NCBI GenBank assembly: GCA_024233455.1 | Contig: JACKPP010000003.1 | Location: 1-46,128 of the forward strand | Length of the DNA: 46,128 nucleotides | DNA from: Chlamydiales bacterium | GTDB taxonomy: Bacteria > Chlamydiota > Chlamydiia > Chlamydiales > JACKPQ01 | Reading direction: 5' to 3' | In this document: in pieces, positions 1 through 8,505 of the stretch | Layout: every line of letters starts with the position of its first letter | How positions within the stretch are numbered: position 1 is the first letter of the stretch | The notes under the pieces: model-generated | Seen by the model: only the letters and a program-made list of their open reading frames with translations | What the model was told of the DNA's origin: nothing | Database searches by the model: none | Translations under genes and position numbers: made by a program

Positions 1-1
1 T

Positions 2-1483
2 CAAGATGAGCCTTTAGCAAGTGGTCAAAATGATGCGCTAGCACGTCCAGTGCCGACAAGTTATGAAGAACCTAAGAAAGATGCAAAGTTACCTGCCGAA
101 GCAGAAAACAAAGACGAGCCTTCAGCAAGTGGTCAAAATGATGCGCTAGCACGTCCAGTGCGGACAAGTTATGAAGAAGCTATCGCAGGGCTTAAACGTA
201 ATGATCCGACTTTAACTTCATTGGATTTTAGTAAACTTGAAATTGATGACACAAAAGCAATGGAGCTTGCAAAAGCCTTAACTACAAACACCACGCTGAT
301 ATCGCTTGATCTTGGATATAACGAAATTGGCCCCCAAGGTGCAAAAGATCTGGTAGAAGTCCTGACGAAAAACACAACGCTCATATTGCTTAGTTTTAGG
401 CATAACAATATCGGCATTGTGGACTTGCCAGAGTTTTCAACTATGCTGCAACAGAACAAAACGCTTACATCGCTCGATCTTGCATGGAATGAAATTAACG
501 ATGAAAGTGCAAAGCAGCTGATATATGCGTTGGCAACAAACAATACGCTGACATCGCTTAATCTTGGAAACAATGAAATTGGCGATGAAAGTGCAAAAGA
601 TCTGGCTGCAGTCCTAGAACATAACCAGGTTCTCAAATCGCTTAATCTTGAAGGTAATCACATTACTGCTCTAGGTGCACAAAATCTGGTAGAAGCCCTA
701 ACAAAAAACCCCACACTCAAATCTCTTAATCTAGGGTCTAACAAAATTCACGCTGACGGTGCAATAGCGCTGGCAGCCGCCCTGAAAGAAAACGAAACGC
801 TCAAATCTCTTGGTCTTTGTTCCAACAACAGCAACAATCAAGATGGAAAGGAGTTGACCAAAAAAAATATAACAATCACAGAGCTTTATCTTGATTATAA
901 CCAAATTGAATCTATGGGTGCAATGGCTCTGGCAAACTGGTTGAGAACAAACACTACGCTAACATTGCTCGATCTTTGTGGAAACGACATCGGCGCTGAC
1001 GGTGCAGAAGCGCTGGCAGGAGCTCTGGCTAGGAACAAAAAGCTGGCATCGGTTCATCTAAGAAGTAACCGAATCGGCGATAACGGTGCAAAAGAGCTGG
1101 CAAAAGGGTTGAGAGAAAACACAGCACTCATGTCGTTAGACCTTGAATTTAACGAAATTGGCGATGAAGGAACCAAAGAGGTAGCAGCAGCCCTGGGAAC
1201 AAGCACCTCGCTGAAATCACTTGATCTTTCTCACAACCAAATCAGCGATGACGGTGCAAAAGCGCTGGCAGCAGCCCTAAAAGTAAACACAAGCCTCAAA
1301 TCGCTTTATCTTTGGAATCGTGGGATTGGCGAAGAAGGAGCAAAAGCCCTATTAGATGCCATCAATCATAACAAAACGCTAATAGAGTTGGTGCTTCCTT
1401 GGGATGATATCAGCGAGACAGTTAAAGATGATTTGAAAGCGGCTTTGGAACGCAATGCAAATAATGCCGCTATAGCACCCTAG
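2..1483 (+). CDS. LRR protein 1 (ribonuclease-inhibitor type), 5'-truncated by window edge
   Basis: The frame is open from base 2 with no stop, so the gene starts outside the window; the GTG at 50 is only an internal codon. The visible N-terminal part holds two copies of a 36-residue unit (108 bp apart, starting at 5 and 113) containing SGQNDALARPV and TSYEE. About 14 LRRs of 28 residues follow, of the type LxSLdLxxNxIGxxGAxaLAxaL, one of them irregular around 810-900. The protein ends in a conserved cap, ISETVKDDLKAALERN plus NAAIAP, shared with genes 2 and 4. RNI-type LRRs form a horseshoe that binds proteins, so a host-interaction role is plausible but inferred. The N-terminus differs from the other three copies. 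Confidence 0.85.
   Translation, partial: QDEPLASGQNDALARPVPTSYEEPKKDAKLPAEAENKDEPSASGQNDALARPVRTSYEEAIAGLKRNDPTLTSLDFSKLEIDDTKAMELAKALTTNTTLISLDLGYNEIGPQGAKDLVEVLTKNTTLILLSFRHNNIGIVDLPEFSTMLQQNKTLTSLDLAWNEINDESAKQLIYALATNNTLTSLNLGNNEIGDESAKDLAAVLEHNQVLKSLNLEGNHITALGAQNLVEALTKNPTLKSLNLGSNKIHADGAIALAAALKENETLKSLGLCSNNSNNQDGKELTKKNITITELYLDYNQIESMGAMALANWLRTNTTLTLLDLCGNDIGADGAEALAGALARNKKLASVHLRSNRIGDNGAKELAKGLRENTALMSLDLEFNEIGDEGTKEVAAALGTSTSLKSLDLSHNQISDDGAKALAAALKVNTSLKSLYLWNRGIGEEGAKALLDAINHNKTLIELVLPWDDISETVKDDLKAALERNANNAAIAP
5..178 (+). repeat. Two copies of a 108-bp direct repeat in LRR gene 1
   Basis: The stretch starting at 5 recurs at 113 with only a few substitutions. It encodes a DEPxASGQNDALARPV / TSYEE segment, with a charged K/E-rich linker completing the 36-residue period. 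The array may continue left of the window. Confidence 0.8.
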
Positions 1484-1713
1484 TGATTAGGTAACTTATC
1501 GCTTATTTTTAGCTGTTTGGGGAAATTCTAACGCTTTTTTTGCTTGCATATAGCATGACTGCTGCGAGTTTTAGTAACTGACCTCAGATCGATAAATGAA
1601 TCCGGACATGCGCCCGGACGTCAGTTGGCTATTGATATGTATACAGGCTCTAGACATAATACACCCAAGTCATCATTGATGAGAAGGAGTTAGAATGAAA
1701 ATTAAGGGTTATG
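1438..1713 (+). repeat. 276-bp inter-LRR cassette, copy 1
   Basis: This block covers the last ~15 codons of LRR gene 1, the 211-bp spacer and the first ~6 codons of gene 2. It recurs at 3641-3916 with a constant offset of 2203 bp and only a handful of mismatches. It contains nested inverted repeats (AACTGAC 1576-1582 with GTCAGTT 1620-1626; TCCGG 1601-1605 with CCGGA 1614-1618) and a promoter. Two of the differences between copies fall in the hairpin loop and leave the stem intact. Confidence 0.9.
1632..1660 (+). promoter_or_regulatory. Promoter of LRR gene 2
   Basis: TTGATA (1632-1637), a 17-bp spacer and CATAAT (1655-1660) make a good sigma-70/sigma-66-type promoter 34 bp before the start codon. 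The ribosome site AAGGAG is at 1684-1689. The same arrangement precedes genes 3 and 4. Confidence 0.65.
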
Positions 1714-3686
1714 GAAACAAGGATGGTCTGCCCGCAACACTAGAATCCTCTACACAAGGAATTAATTCCTTAGTGGGTGGTCATCCCTGGACCAACAGAA
1801 GTGAGCCCCCCATGATTACTGGGCGTTGCGCGCCATTAAATTTACCACAGCCAAGTTTCGTAGAGATTCTCGAAAGACTTCGCCGTAACAACCCGACTTT
1901 AGCTTTATTGGATTTTCGTATAAATTCATCATGGACAAGTTTCGTAGAGATTCTCGAAAGACTTTACCGCAACGACCCGACTTTAGTTTTATTGGATCTT
2001 CGTATGCACACAATTCACGCTGACGGTGCAATAGCGCTGGCAGCCGCCCTGAAGGGAAACGAAACGCTCACATCGCTTGATCTTGGGTACTGGAAAATCG
2101 GAGCTGAAGGAGTAAAAGCGCTGGCAGCAGTCCTGAAAGAAAACGAAACGCTTACATTGCTTAGTCTTGAGTGGAATGAAATCGGAGCTGACGGTGCACA
2201 AGCGCTGGCAGAAGCTCTGAAAGAAAACAAAACGCTCACATCGCTTAATCTTGAGCGCAACAAAATTGGCGATGACGGTGCGATAGCGTTGGCAGGAGTC
2301 CTGGCGACAAATACTGCGCTGGCAGCGCTTAATCTTATTAATAACGAAATTGGCGATGATGGTGCAATAGCGCTGGTCGAAGCCCTGAAAACAAACGAAA
2401 TGCTGACATCGCTTAATCTTGAGCGCAACAAAATTGGCGATGTCGGTGCAATGGCGTTGGAACAAGCCCTGACTACAAACCCCAAGCTGATATTTGATCT
2501 TCGTAGGAACAAAATTGGCGATGTCGGTGCAATAGCGCTGGCAGAAGCCCTGAAAGACAACAAAACGCTGACATTGTTTGATCTTGAAAGCAACAACATT
2601 GGCAGTGTCGGTGCGATAGCGCTAGCAAAAGCCCTGGAAACAAACACCACGCTGAAATCGCTTAATCTTCCGTCTAACTGCATCGGCTCTGAAGGCGCAA
2701 AGGAGCTTGCAGCAGCCCTGATAGGAAACAAAACGCTGACATGGCTTGATGTTGTAGGGAACAAAATTGGCGATGTCGGTGCAATAGCGCTGGCAGAAGC
2801 CCTGAAACAAAACAACACCCTCACGTCCCTTTACTTTGGAGCGAACAATATTGGCTTTTACGGTCTAGAAGCGTTGGCACAAGCACTGGAAATAAACAAA
2901 ACGCTTACATTGCTTGATCTATTTGGTAACGAAATTAACCATTACGGTGCAAGAGCGCTTGCAAATGCATTAGAAAAAAACACAACGCTCAAATCGCTTG
3001 AGCTTATATATAATCAAATTGGCTATTACGGAGCAAGAGCGCTGGCAGAAGCCCTGAAAGACAACAAAACGCTGACATCACTTGGTCTTTTAGGCAGCAA
3101 TATTGCCGCTGAAGGCGCGAAGGAGCTTGCAGCAGCCCTAAAAGACAACAAAACGCTGAGATTGCTTGATCTTGGATGCAACGAAATCGGCGTTGACGGT
3201 GCACAAGCGCTGGCAAAAGTCCTGGCAACAAACCCCACGCTTACATCGCTTAATCTTGAGCGCAACAAAATTGGCGCTGACGGTGCACAAGCGCTGGCAG
3301 AAGCCTTGGCTACAAACGCAACGCTTCTATCAATTGATCTTAGGGGGAACAAAATTGGCGATGAAGTAGCAAAAGCGCTGGCAGAAGCCCTGAAAGGAAA
3401 CAAAACGCTCACATCGCTTGATCTATCCCTTAACAAAATCGGTGATGAAGGTGCAATAGCGCTGGCAACTATGCTGAAGCAAAACTCTATGCTTATGTTG
3501 TTAAACCTTGAACAAAACAACATCGGCGATAAAGGAGCAAAAGCCTTATTAGAAGCCATGGCTACCAACAGAACGCTAACAGAGTTACGTCTTTTTTCCG
3601 ATAATATGAGCATCAATGACGAAGTTATAGATAAATTGGCAGCGGCTTTGGAACGCAATGCAAATAATGCCGCTATAGCACCCTAG
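1695..3686 (+). CDS. LRR protein 2 (ribonuclease-inhibitor type, 663 aa)
   Basis: The start is fixed by AAGGAG seven bases upstream. The N-terminal ~50 residues (MKIKGYG, then STQGINSLVGGHPWTNR and GRCAPLN) match gene 3. Next comes a capping segment, SFVEILERLRRNNPTL, duplicated in tandem 84 bp (28 residues) later. Nineteen near-perfect 28-residue LRRs follow, then the conserved C-terminal cap ending NAAIAP. No clear signal peptide or membrane helix is visible. A 42-nt stretch (2012-2053) is identical to 746-787 in gene 1, which suggests module exchange. The function is probably protein binding; an effector role is inferred, not shown. Confidence 0.9.
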   Translation: MKIKGYGNKDGLPATLESSTQGINSLVGGHPWTNRSEPPMITGRCAPLNLPQPSFVEILERLRRNNPTLALLDFRINSSWTSFVEILERLYRNDPTLVLLDLRMHTIHADGAIALAAALKGNETLTSLDLGYWKIGAEGVKALAAVLKENETLTLLSLEWNEIGADGAQALAEALKENKTLTSLNLERNKIGDDGAIALAGVLATNTALAALNLINNEIGDDGAIALVEALKTNEMLTSLNLERNKIGDVGAMALEQALTTNPKLIFDLRRNKIGDVGAIALAEALKDNKTLTLFDLESNNIGSVGAIALAKALETNTTLKSLNLPSNCIGSEGAKELAAALIGNKTLTWLDVVGNKIGDVGAIALAEALKQNNTLTSLYFGANNIGFYGLEALAQALEINKTLTLLDLFGNEINHYGARALANALEKNTTLKSLELIYNQIGYYGARALAEALKDNKTLTSLGLLGSNIAAEGAKELAAALKDNKTLRLLDLGCNEIGVDGAQALAKVLATNPTLTSLNLERNKIGADGAQALAEALATNATLLSIDLRGNKIGDEVAKALAEALKGNKTLTSLDLSLNKIGDEGAIALATMLKQNSMLMLLNLEQNNIGDKGAKALLEAMATNRTLTELRLFSDNMSINDEVIDKLAAALERNANNAAIAP

Positions 3687-3916
3687 TGATTAGGTAACTT
3701 ATCGCTTATTTTTAGCTGTTTGGGGAAATTCTAACGCTTTTTTTGCTTGCATATAGCATGACTGCTGCGAGTTTTAGTAACTGACCTCAGATCGATAAAT
3801 GAATCCGGATATGAGCCCGGACGTCAGTTGGCTATTGATATGTATACAGGCTCTAGACATAATACACCCAAGTCATCATTGATGAGAAGGGGTTAGAATG
3901 AAAATTAAGGGTTATG
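3641..3916 (+). repeat. 276-bp inter-LRR cassette, copy 2
   Basis: Second copy of the block at 1438-1713. It includes the end of gene 2, the whole spacer and the first codons of gene 3, and differs at only a few positions. Confidence 0.9.
3835..3863 (+). promoter_or_regulatory. Promoter of LRR gene 3
   Basis: TTGATA (3835-3840), a 17-bp spacer and CATAAT (3858-3863), identical to the promoter of gene 2. An AAGGGG-type ribosome site lies before the ATG at 3898. Confidence 0.65.
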
Positions 3917-5400
3917 CGGCGAGGGCTTCTCAGCAATGGATACAAGTATCCTCCACACAAAAAATCACTTCCTTACTGGGTGGTCATCCCTGGACTAATA
4001 GAGGTGAGCTCCCTACGATTAGTGGGCGTTGCGCCCCAGTAAATTTATCACTGACAAGTTTCTTGGAGATTCTTGAAAGACTTCGCCGCAACGATCCGAC
4101 TTTAGCTTTATTGGATCTTAGCAAAAACGACATTGGCGATGAAGGTGTAAAAGAGCTGGCAGCAGCCCTGAGAAAAAACACCACGCTGACATCACTTAAT
4201 CTTAAGTTTAACAACATTGGCGATGAAGGTGCAAAAGCGCTGGCAGCAGCTCTGAGACAAAATGTAACGCTCACATCGCTTGATCTTGGGTACAGCGAAA
4301 TCGGAGCTGAAGGTGCAAAAGAGCTGGCAGCAGTCCTGCGAAAAAACACCACGCTCACATCGCTTGATCTTGGAGGCAACAGAATCGGCACTGAAGGCGC
4401 AAAAGCGCTGGCAGGAGCTATGAGACAAAACGTAAAGCTTAGATCGCTAGATCTTAGATACAACAACATCGACGCTGAAGGAGCAAAAGAGCTGGCAGAA
4501 GCCCTGAAAGAAAACAAAACGCTCACATCACTTAATCTTAGCGTAAACAACATCGAAACTGAAGGTGCAAAAGAGCTGGCAGCAGCTCTGAGACAAAACG
4601 CAAGTCTTCGATCGCTTGATCTTGGATACAACAACATCCGCGCTGATGGTGTAAAAGAGCTGGCAGAAGCCCTGAGAAAAAACATAACCCTCAAATCGCT
4701 TAATCTTGATAGTAACACAATCGGCGATGACGGTGCAAAAGCGCTGGCAAAAAACACCACGCTGACATCGCTTAATCTTGAGCGCAACAAAATTGGCTCT
4801 GAAGGATTAAAAGAGCTGGCCGCAGCTATGAGACAAAACGCAACGCTCAGATCTCTTGATCTTGGATACAACAACATTGGCGATGAAGGTGCAATAGAGC
4901 TGGCAAAAGCCCTGAAAGAAAACAAAACGCTCACATCACTTAACCTTAGGGTAAATAACATCGAAACTGCAGGCGCAAAAGAGTTGGCAGCAGCTATGAG
5001 ACAAAACGCAACGCTTAGATCACTTGATCTTGGAGGCAACAACATTGGCGCTGAAGGATCAAAGGAGCTGGCAAAAGCCCTGAAAGAAAACAGAGCGCTC
5101 GAATGGCTTGACCTTAAAGGCAACAAAATTGACGATAAAGGTGGAAAAGAGCTGGCAGCAGCCCTGAAAGAAAATAAAACGCTCAAATGGCTTGACCTTG
5201 AAGGCAACAACATTGGCGATGAAAGTGCAAAAGAGCTAGCAGAAGCCCTGAAAGAAAATAAAACGCTCACATCACTTTATCTTCAGTTTAACAACATTGG
5301 CGATGAAGGTGCAATAGAGCTGGCAGCAGCCATGAGACAAAACGTAACGCTCAAATCGCTTGATTTACTGAAAAATTATAGTAAATTTTTTATATTATAA
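3898..5400 (+). CDS. LRR protein 3, lacking the family C-terminal cap (500 aa)
   Basis: It shares the N-terminal module with gene 2 (MKIKGY, STQKITSLLGGHPWTNR, GRCAPVN, then SFLEILERLRRNDPTL). About 14 LRRs follow, many arranged in a two-repeat (56-residue) higher-order pattern alternating ALKENKTLTSLNL and AAMRQNATLRSLDL. One repeat near 4725-4770 lacks four residues. The protein stops in repeat 15 with LLKNYSKFFIL and lacks the cap found in genes 1, 2 and 4. Downstream DNA also differs, so the 3' end was probably lost by a recombination or deletion. It could still be functional, because LRR solenoids tolerate length change. Confidence 0.88.
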   Translation: MKIKGYAARASQQWIQVSSTQKITSLLGGHPWTNRGELPTISGRCAPVNLSLTSFLEILERLRRNDPTLALLDLSKNDIGDEGVKELAAALRKNTTLTSLNLKFNNIGDEGAKALAAALRQNVTLTSLDLGYSEIGAEGAKELAAVLRKNTTLTSLDLGGNRIGTEGAKALAGAMRQNVKLRSLDLRYNNIDAEGAKELAEALKENKTLTSLNLSVNNIETEGAKELAAALRQNASLRSLDLGYNNIRADGVKELAEALRKNITLKSLNLDSNTIGDDGAKALAKNTTLTSLNLERNKIGSEGLKELAAAMRQNATLRSLDLGYNNIGDEGAIELAKALKENKTLTSLNLRVNNIETAGAKELAAAMRQNATLRSLDLGGNNIGAEGSKELAKALKENRALEWLDLKGNKIDDKGGKELAAALKENKTLKWLDLEGNNIGDESAKELAEALKENKTLTSLYLQFNNIGDEGAIELAAAMRQNVTLKSLDLLKNYSKFFIL

Positions 5401-5516
5401 TGCATTCCCGGCCTAAATGTTGCCGGTTAGGACAAACTCTACTAAATTTAACGCCCGGGCACTAACGCTGCAACCAGCTGTCAGAGCTGAATATGTGCAT
5501 AATTTTCAATTTGCCA

Positions 5517-5545
5517 TTGATATTTATTAATATTTTAAATACAAT
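5517..5545 (+). promoter_or_regulatory. Promoter of LRR gene 4
   Basis: TTGATA (5517-5522), a 17-bp spacer and TACAAT (5540-5545), with AAGGA before the ATG at 5579. The promoter has the same layout as that of genes 2 and 3 although the surrounding spacer has diverged. Confidence 0.6.
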
Positions 5546-5578
5546 ATCTTCAAATAATCATTAAAAGAAGGATTTCAA

Positions 5579-6766
5579 ATGACAACTATAGTTCGCGCAA
5601 CAACAACAAGAGTTGTTCAGCCAGCAACGCAAACATTTACTACGCAAAAAATCACCTCCTTAGCGCGCCGTTATCCCTGGGTTATAGGTTTTACCGCTGG
5701 AGCGGTTGTTTTAAATGTAGTGGGAGGTTTTACGGTTGGAGCGATTGCTTTAATCGCAGCAGGGGGGGTAGGGATTTATTTAAGCAGAAATTGGAAGACT
5801 GGTTCAAAATTATCCAACGAATTGAATTTAAGTAGACTTTCAATCGGCGATGAAGGAGCAAAAGCGCTGGCAGAAGCCCTGAAAGAAAACACAACATGGA
5901 CATCGCTTAATCTCGAAAGTAACGAAATTGGCGATGAAGGAGCAAAAGCGCTGGCAGAAGCCCTAAAAGAAAACAAAACGCTCACATCGCTTAGTCTTGA
6001 ACACAATATGATTGGCAAGAAAGGAGTAAAAGCGCTGGCAGAAGCTCTGGCTACAAATACCACGTTGATATCGCTGATTCTTTGCGCTAACTCCATCGGC
6101 AATGAAGGAGCACAAGCGCTAGCAGAAGCCCTGAAAAAAAACAAAACGCTCACATCACTTAATCTTAGAAGTGTTTATTTTGGGTGCATTGACGCTGAAG
6201 GAGCAAAAGCGTTGGCAGAAGCCCTGAAAGAAAACAAAACGCTCACATCGCTTAATCTTGAATGCAACATCATTGGCAATGAAGGAGCACAAGCGCTAGC
6301 AGAAGCCCTGAAAGAAAACAAAACGCTCACATCGCTTGTTCTTAAAGACAACCGCATCGGCCCTATAGGTGTAGCAGCGCTGGCAGAAGCCCTGGCTACA
6401 AATACCACGCTGACATCGCTTAGTCTTTGCGCTAACTTCATCGGTGTTAAAGGTTCAAAAGCGCTGGCAGAAGCCCTGGCAACAAACACCACGTTGACAT
6501 CGCTTGATCTTTGCGGAAACGACATCGGCGATGACGGTGCAAAAGCGCTGGCAGCAGTCCTGAAAGAAAACAAAACGCTCACATCGCTTAATCTCGAACG
6601 CAACATGATTGGCGAAAAAGGAGTAGAAGCCCTAGTACGAGCTATCAAACAAAACAAAACACTAACGAATCTGAGCCTTTCTTGGGATGGTATCAGTGAT
6701 ACAGTTAAGGATGAATTGGAAGCAGCTTTGAGACGCAATGCAAATGTAACGATTATTGCCCCTTAG
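5579..6766 (+). CDS. LRR protein 4 with N-terminal membrane hairpin (395 aa)
   Basis: The N-terminus has TTQKITSLARRYPWV, matching the STQKITSLLGGHPW motif of genes 2 and 3. Two hydrophobic stretches follow (about residues 37-65, VIGFTAGAVVLNVVGG and TVGAIALIAAGGVGIYL), which the other copies lack. Ten 28-residue LRRs and the C-terminal cap (ISDTVKDELEAALRRN, ending IIAP) complete it. A bilobed hydrophobic segment is typical of chlamydial inclusion-membrane proteins, so a membrane-displayed LRR is a reasonable inference. A good ribosome site (AAGGA) supports the start. Confidence 0.88.
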   Translation: MTTIVRATTTRVVQPATQTFTTQKITSLARRYPWVIGFTAGAVVLNVVGGFTVGAIALIAAGGVGIYLSRNWKTGSKLSNELNLSRLSIGDEGAKALAEALKENTTWTSLNLESNEIGDEGAKALAEALKENKTLTSLSLEHNMIGKKGVKALAEALATNTTLISLILCANSIGNEGAQALAEALKKNKTLTSLNLRSVYFGCIDAEGAKALAEALKENKTLTSLNLECNIIGNEGAQALAEALKENKTLTSLVLKDNRIGPIGVAALAEALATNTTLTSLSLCANFIGVKGSKALAEALATNTTLTSLDLCGNDIGDDGAKALAAVLKENKTLTSLNLERNMIGEKGVEALVRAIKQNKTLTNLSLSWDGISDTVKDELEAALRRNANVTIIAP

Positions 6767-6931
6767 TGGTTGGGTAGCCTGTTCTGATTCCTGGCTATAG
6801 GAGTTTATCTACGGCATCATCCCCCTTAAATTTCCAAAGTTTTTGAATGTACTTCGGTATAAATCCGGACGTTAGGGTTAGGTAAATATTGCCTCTTTTC
6901 AGCTGATGCTAAAAAAGGCTACAATTACAGA

Positions 6932-7867
6932 ATGAGATACAATAATCCTCACGTTGGCAATATTAGGCGTCGTTTGTTCGATGTTCTGCTCTGGAAACTG
7001 GGCTACTGGGGGCATGCCGAAAATTTGATGCCCCCACCAGCTGACTTCGTCTACCCCAAACCCAAAAAGAAAAAGACAGGGCCTTGCGCTACTTGGATCG
7101 GCCATTGCACTTTTCTTTTGCAAGTGGACGGTTTTAACCTGCTCACTGATCCGGTTTTTGGTAAGCGTGCTTCACCCTTGCCTTTTTTGGGGCCAGTTAG
7201 ACGACATGCTCCTGGTATTGAGTTGGATAAATTGCCCAAAATTGATTGTGTTTTGATTAGCCATAATCATTATGATCATTTGGAAAAAGAGACTGTCATG
7301 GCGCTCAATCGAAAAGATCCCCAGATTCAATGGATGGTCCCCAAAGGCGTAGGGAAGTGGTTTAAGCGGCTTGGTGTAGCTCATGTGCAGGAGCTAGGGT
7401 GGTGGGAGACGGCTAAAATGAAAAATATTGAGTTTACCGCTGTGCCTACCCAGCATTTTTCAGGGCGCTCTCCCCTCGATAGCAATCGCTCTTTGTGGGT
7501 CGGCTGGGTGGTGAAATTTCCTAAAACAGGTAAACAACTGTATTTTTGCGGTGATACAGGTTATAATCGGGTAGATTTTAAAAAAATCGGCAAGAAATTT
7601 GGAAAGATGGATTTGAGCTTGATTCCGATTGGGACCTACGAGCCGCTGCCGTTTATGAAGCCAGTTCATGTGGATCCTAAATGTGCAGTGAAAATCCATC
7701 AGGATGTCCACTCAAAGCTGAGCCTTGGCATGCACTGGAAGACGTATCGGCTCTCTGATGAGCCACTTGATCGGCCTCCCTATGACTTGTACCAAGCGAT
7801 GAGTAAAGCTCATCTCGATCCTTCCACTTTTCTTGCGGTTGAACCTGGTGAAAAGGTCAGTTGGTAA
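6932..7867 (+). CDS. Metallo-beta-lactamase-fold hydrolase, NAPE-PLD/UlaG-like
   Basis: HNHYDH at residues 111-116 is the zinc-binding HxHxDH motif, preceded by the typical TWIGHCTFLLQVDG and LLTDPVF strands. CGDTGYN near residue 210 supplies the metal-bridging aspartate region, and GMHW near the C-terminus a further ligand. The family includes N-acylphosphatidylethanolamine phospholipase D and bacterial relatives of unknown substrate, so hydrolysis of a lipid or phosphodiester is possible but unproven. The stop overlaps the next gene by 7 bp, implying coupling. There is no Shine-Dalgarno; TACAAT lies at 6920-6925, only six bases before the ATG. Confidence 0.85.
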   Translation: MRYNNPHVGNIRRRLFDVLLWKLGYWGHAENLMPPPADFVYPKPKKKKTGPCATWIGHCTFLLQVDGFNLLTDPVFGKRASPLPFLGPVRRHAPGIELDKLPKIDCVLISHNHYDHLEKETVMALNRKDPQIQWMVPKGVGKWFKRLGVAHVQELGWWETAKMKNIEFTAVPTQHFSGRSPLDSNRSLWVGWVVKFPKTGKQLYFCGDTGYNRVDFKKIGKKFGKMDLSLIPIGTYEPLPFMKPVHVDPKCAVKIHQDVHSKLSLGMHWKTYRLSDEPLDRPPYDLYQAMSKAHLDPSTFLAVEPGEKVSW

Positions 7868-8505
7868 ATTATTTTTCGGTTAAATTTCAGGATTTTTTGC
7901 GGCAAAAGCGCGTAGAAAAACACTATTATGACGATGAGATTTTTGCTGCTCTGGACCAAAAGGTGCTATCTGGTCCCAACCCATTTAAAGTTAGTAAGCG
8001 TTATTTGCAAGAGATCGGTGAGTCGAATGTGTATCAGTATGGAGAAACACCGCTTGAGACGTTGGAAATTGTAGGGAAGCTTTTGAATTTGCAGCCTTAC
8101 GACCACCTGGTTGAAATGGGATGCGGCAGGGGGCGAGGTGCTTTTTTTCTGAACCATTTTTTTGGATGCAGAGTCACTGGAATCGAACAGATTCCTGCCT
8201 TTGTCAGTCAAGCAGTCTTGATTGCCCAAATGCATAGAATTCAAAATATCGAATTCAGATGCGAGAACATGTTGAAAACGCCCTTGAATACAGCCACGTG
8301 TGTTTATTTATATGGCACTTGTCTGGATGAGACTGAGATCCAATTTTTAGCCAAACGGCTGGCAAAATGGCCCTTGCGGGTGGTCACAACAAGCTATCCT
8401 TTGGAGGATTTTGAAATTTTGAATCAAGCAGAGCTTCGGTTTCCTTGGGGGCTAGCTGATGTTTTCATAAACCAAAGTCCCGCGCTAGCCACTTGTGCAA
8501 AATAG
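7861..8505 (+). CDS. Class I SAM-dependent methyltransferase
   Basis: EMGCGRGRG at residues 85-93 is the SAM-binding glycine-rich loop. GIEQ about 20 residues later fits motif II. The most 5' usable start is TTG at 7861, inside the stop of the preceding hydrolase gene, which suggests translational coupling; another in-frame TTG lies 12 codons on. The substrate is not identifiable. The 3' end overlaps the convergent glycosyltransferase by 41 bp. Pairing with a metallo-hydrolase suggests that both act on one small molecule or lipid, which is inference. Confidence 0.75.
   Translation: MVNYFSVKFQDFLRQKRVEKHYYDDEIFAALDQKVLSGPNPFKVSKRYLQEIGESNVYQYGETPLETLEIVGKLLNLQPYDHLVEMGCGRGRGAFFLNHFFGCRVTGIEQIPAFVSQAVLIAQMHRIQNIEFRCENMLKTPLNTATCVYLYGTCLDETEIQFLAKRLAKWPLRVVTTSYPLEDFEILNQAELRFPWGLADVFINQSPALATCAK

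Noticed and set aside
1484..1694. Rho-independent terminator in the LRR spacers
   Set aside because: The nested inverted repeats form hairpins but no T-run follows them, so I kept them as part of the repeat cassette and not as a terminator.
3984..5270. A long minus-strand reading frame (over 400 codons) antisense to LRR gene 3, and similar ones under genes 1, 2 and 4
   Set aside because: They arise because an 84-bp repeat unit that lacks a stop in one antisense frame stays open in all copies. They have no ribosome sites and simply mirror the LRR codons.
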